Positions 44,331 to 55,560 of a stretch of DNA of 64,000 nt are shown here, piece by piece; within the stretch, counting starts at the first letter, position 1; every line of letters starts with the position of its first letter. Origin of the DNA: Holothuria scabra (taxonomy: Eukaryota > Echinodermata > Holothuroidea > Aspidochirotida > Holothuriidae); NCBI GenBank assembly GCA_037179385.1, contig CM074179.1, forward strand, positions 5,394,001-5,458,000. Reading direction: 5' to 3'. A model generated the notes under the pieces. It ran no database searches, had not been told where the DNA came from, and was given only the letters and a program-made list of their open reading frames with translations. The translations under genes were made by a program, and so were the position numbers.

Positions 44331-47300
44331 ATGAATGGTCCCCTGTCCCTCATGACCCTGAATGTTAACGGCATGAGGGACAGTCGGAAGCGGTCCAGAA
44401 TATTCCAATTTTGTAAATCATTAGGTGTGGACTTCGTTTTCCTCCAAGAGACTCACATTGTTAATGAGGACGATGTCTACACCTGGTCCTACGAATGGGG
44501 TGGGGGTTTGTACGCTTCTTTTGGTTCCGCATCTTCCTGTGGATCTGTCATTTTAGTTTCTCCAAGATGGTCTTCCCTGGTCGGAAAGGTTGATCATGAT
44601 CATGAGGGTCGATTGGTATGCATCACCATCAAACATCCTTGCGGGAATTTCTTCCTATGTAACGTTTATGCCCCTAACCAACCTACAGACAGAAGGAATT
44701 TTTTGCTACCCTGCCATCCTTCGTTCCTGGCTGTGCCCCTTGTATCCTATCTGGAGACTTCAACTGTGTCCCTGACACACGGTTTGATCGAATGTCCACC
44801 TTCACATCTTCAAGCTGTAGTGTGGGTATGGTGGAGTTGGACATGTTCACAAAGAATCACGATATGGTTGACGTTTGGAGAGTGCAGCATCCTGGCTTGT
44901 CCGTGTTCACTTGGCACCGCCCTGATGGCACGGACGCCTCAAGGTTGGACCGGGTGTACGCTCCAACGGCTCTGTCACCAAGTGATTGCGAAGTTGTGGC
45001 ATGTCCAATTTCGGACCATGATGCAGTTACTGTCTCATTCCAACCCCCAGAGTCATGGCCAGTAGGGAGGGGGTTCTGGAAAATGAACACAGATATTCTA
45101 ACGGAGGCTGAATATAGCAAAGATTTTAAGGCCAGGTACGAAGGGTGGCGAACTTTGAGGCCGGCCTTTTCAACAGGTTTAGAGTGGTGGGATGATGTAA
45201 AGAGCCGCATCAAACGTTTTACAGTGGAGTACTGTGTAGCAAGAGCTCGTCGAAGAAGGGGGGAGTTCCTTTCACTTTGCTCTAGGGAGAGGAACGGGGA
45301 CCCCTCCGCACTTCATGCAATCCAACAGTATCTTGATGAAAAACTACACGGGGCCCGGGTTCGTGCTCGTGTGCAATGTGTGGAGGCGGAGGAGAAACCA
45401 ACCATTAAGTTCTACCGGGACGTCACAAAGTATGCCATTGATCGCAGCATAAAAGCTGTCCGTGACGCCCACGGTGTGGTACATAAGGACCCTCTCGACA
45501 TTGTAGAAGAGTACAAAAACTTTTATAAGCAGCTGTATACCCAGGCAGATGTCGATGAAGACCTTCAAAAGTCCCTATAAGATAATATTGACAAGACGCC
45601 CTCAAAAGATCGGAATGATGAACTTGGCTCCCCTTTGACTATTGACGAGCTCTGGAAGGCAGTGGTGAAGATGAAAAGCGGAAAGGCACCTGGATCCGAC
45701 GGTATTCCAGTAGAATTCTATAAACGCTTCTGGGGTACCATAGCACATGATCTCCGTGATGTGTTCGTCTCTGCCTTCCTCGCTGGCTCATTGAGCCACT
45801 CGCAGCGCACAGGCATAATAACTTTGCTGCCTAAGTCAGGAGACCCCTCGAACCGAAAAACAAACGGCCAATCACCTTGTTAAATGTAGATTACAAGATT
45901 CTGGCGAAAGCCCTTTGCAACAGGCTAGGCACAGTTATGCCAGATCTTGTAGGGTCCTTTCAGACCTGTGCGGTGCGGGGACACAGTATTCAGCAGAACC
46001 TCTGGGTGGTGCGGGACTTAGTTGAATACGTGATGGACCGTGATCTTCCATGTGCGCTTGTCTCCCTCGATCAGGAGAAGGCCTTCGACATGGTTGATCA
46101 TGGATTCCTCTTTAAAATTTTGAAGAAGTTTTGTTTGAATCCAGTTTTTGTTAAATGGACCTCCTTATTGTATAATAGTGTAAACAGTCGGGTTATCGTT
46201 AATGGCCTACCGTCAGACCCCTTCAGTGTCCAACGTGGCGTACGGCAGGGATGCCCCTATCACCATTACTATACGTATTGTTTAGTGAATCATTAGCAAG
46301 AGCTTTTCAAGTAGAGCCTTTGTTTCAACCTTTTCACATTCCCGGTGGTGTTGAAGTTAAGTGCCTTCAGTATGCTGATGACGTCACATGCGTAGTCTCC
46401 GACCTAGCTTCCTTCAAGGCCCTTACTGGCACGTTGTCTAAGTTTCAAAGAGCCACAGGTGCCAGACTGAATCCCAGTAAGACCAAAGGACTTCGCCTAG
46501 GTAAGTGGCGGTCAAGAAGACTGCCCTTCGCTGCATCATGGGTAGATGACGCCATAAGGATCAACGGCATCTGGTTTGGTTATGGGCAAACCGAGTTACT
46601 TACCTGGAATGAGAAAGTGGACCTGGTGGAAGCTAGGTTGAAGGACTTCGACGCGCGCCACATTAGCCTGTTCGGAAAGGTGACAGTTATCAATCGTTTT
46701 ATTTATCCCCTTTTGTGGTATCCAGGCACTGTTCTGGCTGCTCCAAAGGGTGTCCTGTTGCGTCTCGAGAGGGCTGTGTTTAGGTTTTTATGGTCAGGGA
46801 AGACGGAGCTCGTAAGAAGAGGGATGGTATATCAGGATGTTAGGCGTGGTGGGTTGGGCCTTGTGCACTTTCCTTCCAAACTCCGTTTTCTCCTGACCAA
46901 GTGTGTTTATAGTGCTGTAGACAGCAAAATGCCTTTTGCGTATTTTGTCCGTTATTGGGGGGGATTATCATTCCGTCGGTTCTTTCCCTCCCTGTTTAGT
47001 AACAGTGAACCCCACAGCTGGAGGCCCTCGGAAACATACAGTCAAATGAGAGAAACGCTCCTAATTATATCTAGGGTTGGGGCCGTTTCGCAGTTAAGTG
47101 CAAGGGACCTATATCAGGCTGTTTTTGAAGATTTGGTTGGCCAGGTCCAATCCAATCACTATGCTTCAGGGTCAGAAGTGTGGCGTGTGGTCCACAGCAG
47201 ATCATTAGATTACCGCAGGCGAGACCTGTTGTGGCGAATCGCACATGATGCGATTGTGACTAATCTCAAGCGTCTTCGGTGGCGTCTTGGAGATGGAATT

Positions 47301-47720
47301 TGCCCACGCACTGGATGCACAAAGTGGGAAAGTGTGTCACATGTGTTTTGGCAGTGTGAATTTGTGGCCCTCCTTTGGGAATGGTTCCAAGCCCTGACCG
47401 ATCGCTTGACGATGGGCAACACATGGGCGGTCGGCCGGGACTATGCTTTGTATGGTCTTTCACCCCCGCCATGCAATACAAGTATTCAGGACATACTTAC
47501 CTTTGTTTCGGCCTCCATAAAGCTGGCATTATGGAGAGACCGATGTAACGTTGTTTTTAGGGGGATGGGGAAGCCCGCGGACGTCGTCCTGGCATCAGTG
47601 AAGGCGGAGGTGAGGCTGAGGGTTGAGTCCGACTTCGTTCGTTTGCCAAGGTCGGCGTTCGGTAGGCGATGGGGTCCACTCGTTTCGGTGAGGGGGGACC
47701 GTGTGGTGGTCAATTTGTAA
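44331..47720 (+). pseudogene. LINE F ORF2 (endonuclease-RT) with several lesions
   Basis: Endonuclease motifs are present (LNVNGMRD, QETH, SRLDRVYAP, SDHDAV), but an extra T near 44,700 shifts the frame just before the GDFN motif. Further lesions relative to E are TAA at 45,578-45,580 (DLQKSL-stop), a missing C near 45,846 and an indel at about 46,257 inside RQGCP. The long last frame (46,251-47,720) contains QYADDVTCVV, the thumb and CPRTGCTKWESVSHVFWQC, and ends RVVVNL. At least four inactivating changes. Confidence 0.88.
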
Positions 47721-47946
47721 AAGGGTGGGTATGTAAGGGGCTTGTAAATACTATGTAAATATCTGTGTGTATAATTTTCTGTACATGGTTTTGTAAATAT
47801 CTGTATATATGGCTTATTACTGTAATGAACATAATTTTCTGTTTGATTTAGCAGTCTGTAAATAGTTTTGCGTTTATGTTTTTGCCCGATCCGGTTTCAG
47901 TTTTTGTTTTTGTTTTGTATGTGCCGTTTCAATGCACTTAAAAAGC

Positions 47947-48130
47947 ACACTTATAAGTGTAATATGAAATCTTCCATTTGCATGAGCTGACACTTTGGGG
48001 TGTAAACCCAGCAACCATTCATGTACCAAAATACACTTGTGAGTGTTTTATCAAATCTTACACTTGCATTAATAACACATAGGGGTGTAAAGCCCACCTC
48101 CTTTGCAAGTACCAAACAACAATCGGTACA
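47947..48130. repeat. imperfect ~80-bp tandem repeat, right part
   Basis: Begins with the right target duplication of LINE F (ACACTTATAAGT, 47,947-47,958), then two further units (ATGAAATCTTCC, TTTGGGGTGTAA, GTACCAAAATACACTTGTGA; then ATCAAATCTTACACTTGC, AGGGGTGTAA). It is the continuation of the array at 42,600-42,838. Confidence 0.7.
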
Positions 48131-48926
48131 CCCTTGGGTGCTGAATCTATGACATGGACCTGTGTTACTATAACACCATTAGAAGTTGAGAAAAACACTT
48201 AATTCCAATTTTTCTCTCCATGAATTACACATCGAGGTACAGTCAATCATCATTTCATGGTTTCTGAGGATGTGGCAATAATGGTGTTGACATTAATCTG
48301 GCCAACCGAAATTCCTGATTATGATTTAAATTCCAAATTCCAATTAAGTAACCATGTTGTTCTGATAATCATCTCCCAAACCAAAATATGAACACTTTTA
48401 CACAAATACATAAAGAAGAAAACAAGTTCTTTGAAACTAGCTGACATTTATTTTAAACTTTTCTTTCTTTTTTTACAAAAACCAACTATGTTATTCAAGA
48501 TAATGGGCAAGCAAGGCAAGCATACTTTTAACTCTCACTTCAGAATAAGCCATTTTTCCTTCAATATGAACTTTTCCCTACACTTCACAGTAACATAAAC
48601 AGTTACTTAAGAATGGTGTTTCCAACAGTTCTTTTGCTTTCTTTGAGTTATACAGCCTCACTGCAAGTTACAATTAAACTGCTTTAAGGCAATCTGGATC
48701 AATCCTCACACCATCTTTCCAAATATTTAAAGTTCAAGGTGCTGTTTTACAACTGCAAAAGGACAAACAATGTTAAAATATTTAACAACGGTTTTCTGTA
48801 TGTCCATTGCTAATATATTTTAACTTTAACAAACATTATAGTTATTAAAATGAATGATAATCAAGGATCATTTCATTAAAAATTAGGAGAAGAAACCATT
48901 TGAAGGACAGGCAAAAATTACCATTA
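48131..48926. other. non-coding stretch
   Basis: No gene recognised. A segment near 48,662-48,700 (AAGTTACAATTAAACTGCTT and following) resembles 50,875-50,920 on the same strand at moderate identity, so some dispersed repeat is present. CCATTA at 48,921-48,926 is the left target duplication of the next element. Confidence 0.45.
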
Positions 48927-50534
48927 CATACCTGCCAACTTTTTCCAAAGAAAAAAAAGGAATGATGATACACGTGGTGGTCGCCGGCCTAGGGGAGATG
49001 GTGTGTTTGGTCGACAGGCTAGACGCAAAATGGTGCAACATTTGGTACAAGATATGAATGAAATGAAACACCCTTCTTTGTTTATTTTTTCTACTTTGTG
49101 AAATATCTTCAAGGAGAAAGTTGCATCTTTACTGACATGCAATTAACTTTAAATCTGTGAGGAAACAGAATAGCATGAAATATCCCCTTCACCATTTACA
49201 TTTTCCAGGCTATCCCAAATCAACTAGATACCTCATTAGAATGGCTATTTGTTTCCCCTTACTAGGTTTTTCTACGCCTAGATGTTTTGCACATTTTCAC
49301 CCTCCAAAACTAGTTACTAGCCTAGTAAGCCATAGGCTAGGCCCTAAGTAAGTTACTACATTACATAAAGGCTGGGTGTTTGGGTCTAGTGATACTATTC
49401 TTCATAGTTTGACACACATTCCAAGAAACCAGAGAGTGCAGAGGCCTATCATTGAAATGGAATCCTCACTCTGTCATTTGCGTCGATATAATTATAAGCC
49501 AGTCAGCTAGCCTGTACCAGGAATCTCACGTTAGGTTAAGGCATACTGTATAGCCTACACTCAGATACTACAATAGTAAAGTTCAACGAAATACATCGTG
49601 CGTTACTTCACGGTCACATACAGTAGCCTAACGTTAGGCCTCACTAAGAAACATTCCAAGTTTCGTTAACAGGAATTGATGTTTCCAAACGTTGAGCAGT
49701 TAGGCTGTTCGTACAGTAAATTGAGGTTTGAATTTTAAAGAATGTTAACTGATAAGAATCTCAAAAAAGAACGATGTTTACCATCAACAGAGAGCGCTAC
49801 GAAGCATAACCCTTAACACGTCATCGACATATGCACAGCCAGGCTTTTTAAGTGCATTGAAACGGCACATACAAAACAAAAACAAAACTGAAACCGGATC
49901 GGGCAAAAACGTAAACGCAAAACTATTTACAGACTGCTAAATCAAACAGAAAATTGTGTTCATTACAGTAATAAGCTATATATACAGATATTTACAAAAC
50001 TATGTACAGAAAATTATACACACAGATATTTACATAGTATTTACAAGCCCCTTACATACCCACCCTTTTACAAATTGACCACCACACGGTCCCCCCTCAC
50101 CGAAACGAGTGGACCCCATCGCCAGCCAAAGGATACGATATACGAACCACTGCACCAGAAGTGCAATTTCATGTCACCGTGTTACATACCGTGCAGACGT
50201 ATTGCGTGCCGCATGCATTCTATATAGAGCATGTGTGCTGTATCCGTACGTACACACAGAAGCAGCGTGGTATTGCATAACACACACAGAAGCCAACCTA
50301 ACTGTCAAGTTGACTGCGAGGCAGTATACGGCAGTGCATGTAGCGCTGAGTGTATTACCACTAGTTGGTGTATGCAGGAGCTTTCCACATTGCATGTTTA
50401 CATTTGAAGACTGTACTTTGGGGATCGGGAAAACGAAAAATCGTAATTTGGGCGCTGTAATTCGGACATCGTAGTCGGGTATAAAAAACCGTAATGATTG
50501 CGGTACGCCAAAATCGTAAAAGTTGGCAGGTATG
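48927..50534. mobile_element. inverted-repeat DNA element, 1.6 kb, non-autonomous
   Basis: Left end CATACCTGCCAACTTTT (48,927-48,943) is exactly inverted at the right end (AAAAGTTGGCAGGTATG, ending 50,534). Both sides are flanked by CCATTA (48,921-48,926 and 50,535-50,540), a 6-bp target duplication. No transposase is visible. LINE fragment G (280 bp) is nested inside, so the original element was about 1.33 kb. Superfamily not assigned. Confidence 0.75.
49844..50123 (-). mobile_element. Tx1-clade LINE 3'-end fragment, copy G
   Basis: 280 bp nearly identical to the 3' end of E: it starts CTTTTTAAGTGCATTGAAAC (complement of the LINE terminus), includes the TGTAAATA-rich 3' UTR and stops inside the last ORF2 codons (complement of GGCGATGGGGTCC). 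A severe 5' truncation, the commonest kind of LINE insertion. Flanks show only a weak repeat (AGCCAGG / AGCCAAAGG). Confidence 0.88.
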
Positions 50535-50540
50535 CCATTA

Positions 50541-51462
50541 CCTACTTGATAGTCTTCAAAGAGTGCAACCCCAGGGGAAAATCTCTCCCCTTAATAATAG
50601 TAATTTTTGAACATTTGATTTTCTTCGCTTTTGAGAAAATCTGCTGTATCTGAAATGAAGTTTAAGTATTTCACAAACAATTAATGGTTACTATTTTCAC
50701 TGAATTGCCATGCATCTATAACAACACACGTTAACTGATTTTTTTTTTTTTTTTAAATGACCTTTTTTGATGATCCACACTTCAAAAAAAAAAATACTTT
50801 ACCGCAGGTAGTCAATCATGCTTTCTCAAGAGTTGTGGAAAGCTTTTTTTTTTTTCAATTTTTAAAGTCTAGCTGTCCCAAGTTACAACTGAAGTGGTTT
50901 TAAGGCAATTGGATCTATACACGAACGCCAATTAAATTTTTAAATATCAATGTGTAGTTCCACAACTGAATATCAACAGAGTGTAGACATGATTTATGTG
51001 GTTTACAGGTGCAGTTGGCTAATTTAACAACTCTTATGCACCTCATCAAAATGAAATTAAGGAACAGACATCAACCTTAACCTATTTCACAGCCCTTACC
51101 AAGTACAATACCAGAAAACTTACTTACGTTTAAACAGTCAAATAGCAAAATTTAACATTTGTCTCCAAAAATGTGAAATTACTGTGTAGAAATTATATGG
51201 TGATAGCATTATAACACTAAACACAATCAGATGACATTGAACATGTATGATAACCATGATCATTTCTTTGATTATTGCAATCAAATGATTGATAAAGCCA
51301 GGTAACTAAATAGAAGAAAAATTGAATTAAGTCTGAACAATTATACACAAAGGCTCAGTTAAGTAAAAATATAAAAGAAAATACAGGTTAACCTTCACAA
51401 AACATAATTGTTATGAAAAGCTGATGGCAGCTAGGTCCATGAGGATTTAAATAAAAAACCAT
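50541..51462. other. non-coding stretch, 3' flank of gene 2
   Basis: AT-rich with several A or T runs (for example 50,741-50,754). No coding exon. It would contain the 3' UTR of the decayed gene whose last exon ends at 51,463. Confidence 0.45.
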
Positions 51463-52886
51463 TCACGTGCTGCTCTGTGGAGAGTGAAATGATTCTACTG
51501 CAGCGATTATCTCCACCACTTTGTTGGGCACTTTACCAGAAAAAGACAATTTGAACCCACAGGCCTCCAGGAACGTTAAGAATAATTGCAGGTCAGTCGC
51601 ATACTTTAAATAAAATGTGTAATGAAGTTTAAATAACTCATCAATGACATCACCCTCACACGGCATTGCTTTTTGATCAACAACGATAAAGAACTGTGAA
51701 GAACTTTTCCGCGTACCGAAGCAAAGTAAATATGGTTGCTTAGTTGTATGGTTGTGTGGTTGTTCCAGATATTCTTCAAAGACAGTTCCAACCTTGTAGA
51801 GTAAACCAAAAAATTTTGATGGGTAAACAGAAAACAATGTCATTTTATGGCTTTAAAAAAAATTAAAATTCTTTTTTACCCTTTTACCTTTTCAGTTATT
51901 TACTACTTTATTCCTGCCTTTTGCAAGAGCAAAAGTATTTATGAAGTAATGCTGCACCTTTCACATTCAGTATTTAGCCTGACAACTATGGTCACAGATA
52001 TGTTATTTTGTAGTTTGGTGTTAGCCTTTAGGGTGTTAAACTACTGTAAGGTACTGAACTATGTTGGTACAAATGTAACTGTAATTCATTGGGCCTTGTT
52101 TTAATCTACCCCATTCCCATACCCATTTTCAGGGTAAAAAGCGGTTGTAATTGAATCATTGAATAATATAGACCGACCTTAAGAACTATAAACAAAACAA
52201 AAGTAACAACTATGATTTTGTTTACACAGTGAAAAGTGTTGGCAAATGGTGCATACTACAAGATAAGTGCATTCAAAATCAGCCCTGGTTTTAATTTTGA
52301 ATACTCTGTTGCTTGCTATAAGAAATTTCAATTATTTATTTGGCTTCCATGGACTGTGCAGACAGGGTACCACATGCCCTGCTCATTTCATATTGGACGA
52401 GAAACTTGAGCAGCCAACCATCCCACCAAGCAAACTAATCAATTGTCAGGAATGAGAGGAGGCACAGATGAGCCAAAACAGCTCCCTAGGATATCATAGG
52501 AAATCCCTAGCAGGGTTCCCCCACTTCCCTAGCAGAGTTGCTGATTTTGGAGAAAGATGTTCATGGACGATTGGTCCTATTGTTAAAATTATTAGGTATT
52601 CACACAATTATATACTTACAAGTTTGGAATCTATGAGTTGGTTCACTGTCTGCTTGCGTGATCCTTTGGCCCTCGCATGTGTTGGGAGCAACAGTACCAA
52701 CACCAAGAAAGCATACAAAGCAAGCATAGAAAGATCAGTCTCTCTACCATGAAATAAGGAAATGTCTTAGTTAAGCCAAAGGTTGACACCTGTCCAGAGG
52801 AATGGTTGGTATTTAAAGGTTTAAGTGTGACCTGTGGGGATGCCAGTCATTGATGATCAGGGCAGTTACTGCAAAAGATAATATTA

Positions 52887-54115
52887 CCAGGAATGTAAGC
52901 ACGGGGGTTTGGGTCTTGTGCACTTCCCCTCGAAGCTCCGTTTTCTCCTGACCAGATGTGTTTTTAGCGCCGTCGAGAGCCAGTCGCCGTTCACATACTT
53001 CGTTCGTTATTGGGGGGGGGGGGGGGGGGCGTTATCCTTTCGTTGGTACTTCCCCTCACTTTTTAGCATCAGTGTACCCCACAGCTGGAGGCCAACTGTG
53101 GAATATTGCAATATGAGGGACACTCTTCGTATTATGTCAACAGTGGGGGACGTTTTGCAGTCCAGTGCGGGGGACCTGTACAGGGCCATTTTTGATGACA
53201 TGGTCGGACAGGTCCAACCCAACAACTATGCGTCGGAGCCGGAAGTGTGGCGTGTGGTCCACAGTAAGTCACTTGATTACCGTCGGCGGGACTTGCTGTG
53301 GCGAATCGCACACGACGCCATTGTTACAAACCTGAAGCGCCTTCGGTGGCGTCTTGGAGATGGCATTTGCCCCCGCACTGGATGCACAAAGTGGGAGAGT
53401 GTGCCTCATGCGTTTTGGCAGTGTAGTTTTGTGGCCCTTCTCTGGGATTGGTTTCAAGTCCTGGCTGATCGCTTCACGTTTTCCAACAGCTGGGCGGTCA
53501 GTCAGGACTACGCTTTGTATGGTCTTTCACCTCCGCCATGCAATACAAGTGTTTGCGGTATACTTACCTTTGTTTCGGCCTCCATAAAACTTGCCTTGTG
53601 GAGAGACCGGTGCAATGTTGTATTTAGGGGGAGAGGGAAGGCCTGCGGACGTCGTCCTGGCATAGATAAAGGCGGAGGTTAAGGTGCGGGTGGAGGCTGA
53701 CTTCGCTCGGTTGCCAAGGTCGACGTTCGGCAGGCGGTGGGGTCCGCTTGTCTCAGTGCGGGGTGGCCGGGTGATAGTTAACCTGTAAATAATAACCTAC
53801 CTGTACATAATATTGTGTAAATAGCTCGAGTATGGGGTGGGTGTTGTACATGTATGCTGCAGAAGTTTTGTTTCCCAGCCCATGTAAACGGGTATGTAAA
53901 TAAAAGGGGTCTATTATTTTTCATTCTGGTTATGAACATAATTTTGCATCACCTTTCTTGAGAACAAAACAGGAATTATGTAGTTACACAAATTTTGTTT
54001 CTTGGTGCATGTTAAGGTCCTGTAAATAGTCTTTGCCTTTGTGTTTTTGTCCGGTCTGGTTTGAGTTCCTCTCCCTTTGTTTCCCAGTGCCCGTTTTGAT
54101 GTACTTAAAAAGCAC
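52887..54115 (+). mobile_element. Tx1-clade LINE copy H, 5'-truncated, diverged subfamily
   Basis: Starts ACCAGGAATGTAAGCAC, homologous to the ORF2 thumb of E and F, and ends with the family terminus GTACTTAAAAAGCAC. Flanked by a 10-bp duplication GATAATATTA (52,877-52,886 and 54,116-54,125). The 3' UTR differs from E/F by many substitutions, so this is an older or sister subfamily. It sits in the intron between the third and fourth recognised exons of gene 2. Confidence 0.9.
52909..53788 (+). pseudogene. LINE H ORF2 C-terminal part
   Basis: The thumb and C-terminal domain run from GLVHFPSKLRFLLTRCVFSA through the Cys/His motif CPRTGCTKWESVPHAFWQC to the end (VIVNL-stop at 53,788). A run of 18 G at 53,012-53,029, where E and F have about 7 G, adds glycines (YWGGGGGAL) without breaking the frame. 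An extra G near 53,640 shifts the frame just before the end (KACGRRPG in place of KPADVVLA). A third in-frame stop near 53,680 follows. Confidence 0.82.
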
Positions 54116-54125
54116 GATAATATTA

Positions 54126-55088
54126 TAAGTTTACACTAGAATAACCCAAACATTTGTTTAATCTATGCATATGTTGTAACCTGCAATAGTTTACACATGG
54201 AAATATTATTTCATTGCCAGCTTTTGAAGGTTTCCTTATGGGGAAGAGGTCCAGGGAGGGAGGAGTTTTTTTTCTGCCTGGGATATTTTTTATTACCTAA
54301 TGTGGCTTAGATTCAAATGCAACATCCTTGACAAAATTGACACTGACTGTACATTGGTGTCTGGCTGTAGACTGAGCCAGCCAGAAGACTACAAACTATG
54401 CTAAACCTTAATAGACAAAACAAAAACATGCAGCACACGAAGGTTAAGGACAGTGGTAATTGGGCAGGGTGGCTCCTCCACTTCACTCCTATATGCACAC
54501 ATGCCACTTTAAATATGCACACTTTCTATTCTCACAAATGTGAACACATCTGGGGTAGTATTGATACAAGCACAAAACAAGCAGTACATGAGGCTAAAAA
54601 TGCATTATGCATAGAAACATTAGTTTGCAAGGGGTTTGCCTAGTTACTTTTGAACTCATTTCAGCTATTTTCAAGCAGAAATCTTTAGGTTAGGGGATAG
54701 ACACTGGCTGCTATCGTACAAATGGTTCTGATGATTTATCAACATAAGATATATGACATTCAGTGGAATCCACAACCATTAACTCGCAAATCGATATATT
54801 GACTAGAATTTTGGGATACATGTGCACTGTTTAACAAGGTGTTTGTTTCTTGATTGGCTGTTGCCATTGTATTGTATAGATTGTATTCTTTGTTTGGGTT
54901 AGGGACCAGGTTAGGGATTAAGTATAGCGTTAGCCATATAGGAATTTTCTTGTTAAACAGTGCACATAACCCCGAATTTTTATTTCCAATATACTACTGC
55001 AATTGACACGTTCTTGACCACCACACGTTTTGGATTTATGTATTTGCATTCGACATCTTAACATGAATGAAGATAAGTTTTCTCTTAC
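54126..55088. other. non-coding stretch (intron of gene 2)
   Basis: Lies between LINE H and the donor site of the split exon. No further exon of the family was recognised; short open frames here look like chance. Confidence 0.5.
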
Positions 55089-55204
55089 CACTAATAGGCG
55101 ATTCTGCATCCTCTTCTATTTCGCAGGTTAGCTCACATATGGCAGCAGTTCTAGTTGCCTTCGCAATTTTGATGAGGGAAGGGGCAATGTTTTCCCTTTG
55201 CATA

Positions 55205-55560
55205 CCCAGGGTTAAATTCCATTTGAAACCATTCGCGAATGGTCCCGAACGGTTCCATTTGCAAATGGTCTGCGATTGGTCTGGTGCGCAAATGGTTTTT
55301 AACTGGTCCCAAATGGTGTTGAATGGTACCATTTGCGAATGGTCTTCAAATGGTCTGGTATGCAAATGGTCTTTAAATGGAACAACTGGTCCCGGTGTTG
55401 AATGGTGCCATTTGCAAATGGTCTGGCATGCAAATGGTTTTTGAATGTAATGACTAGAACCATTCACAAATGGTTTGTGAATGGTTCATCATGTTATGCA
55501 TCTCAACAGTTTCAAAAAATTTAAACAGGAAACCACCCACAAATGGTCTGCAATGGTTTC
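55205..55560 (+). repeat. left subterminal AATGGT array
   Basis: About 15 copies of AATGGT (mostly CAAATGGTC or GAATGGT) and three ACCATT in 350 bp, forming small palindromes such as CCATTTGCAAATGG. Candidate binding sites for a transposase. Confidence 0.85.

Larger units (their letters stand above)
42839..47946 (+). mobile_element. Tx1-clade LINE copy F, full length (5.1 kb)
   Basis: The copy starts CAGTTCTGGTCTTCG and has the same 5' UTR, ORF1, ORF2 and 3' UTR as E in the opposite orientation. It ends CACTTAAAAAGC. It is flanked by the exact 12-bp duplication ACACTTATAAGT (42,827-42,838 and 47,947-47,958). Both ORFs contain lesions. By eye it is very close to E, D and G over shared regions, so these are one recent subfamily. 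Copy H is clearly more diverged. Confidence 0.92.

Noticed and set aside
55036..55467. 143-codon minus-strand open frame
   Set aside because: It runs from the AATGGT array of the 4.5-kb element through its terminus into the gene 2 exon and then into the intron; only MQRENIAPSLIKIAK to SPISG is genuine coding sequence.
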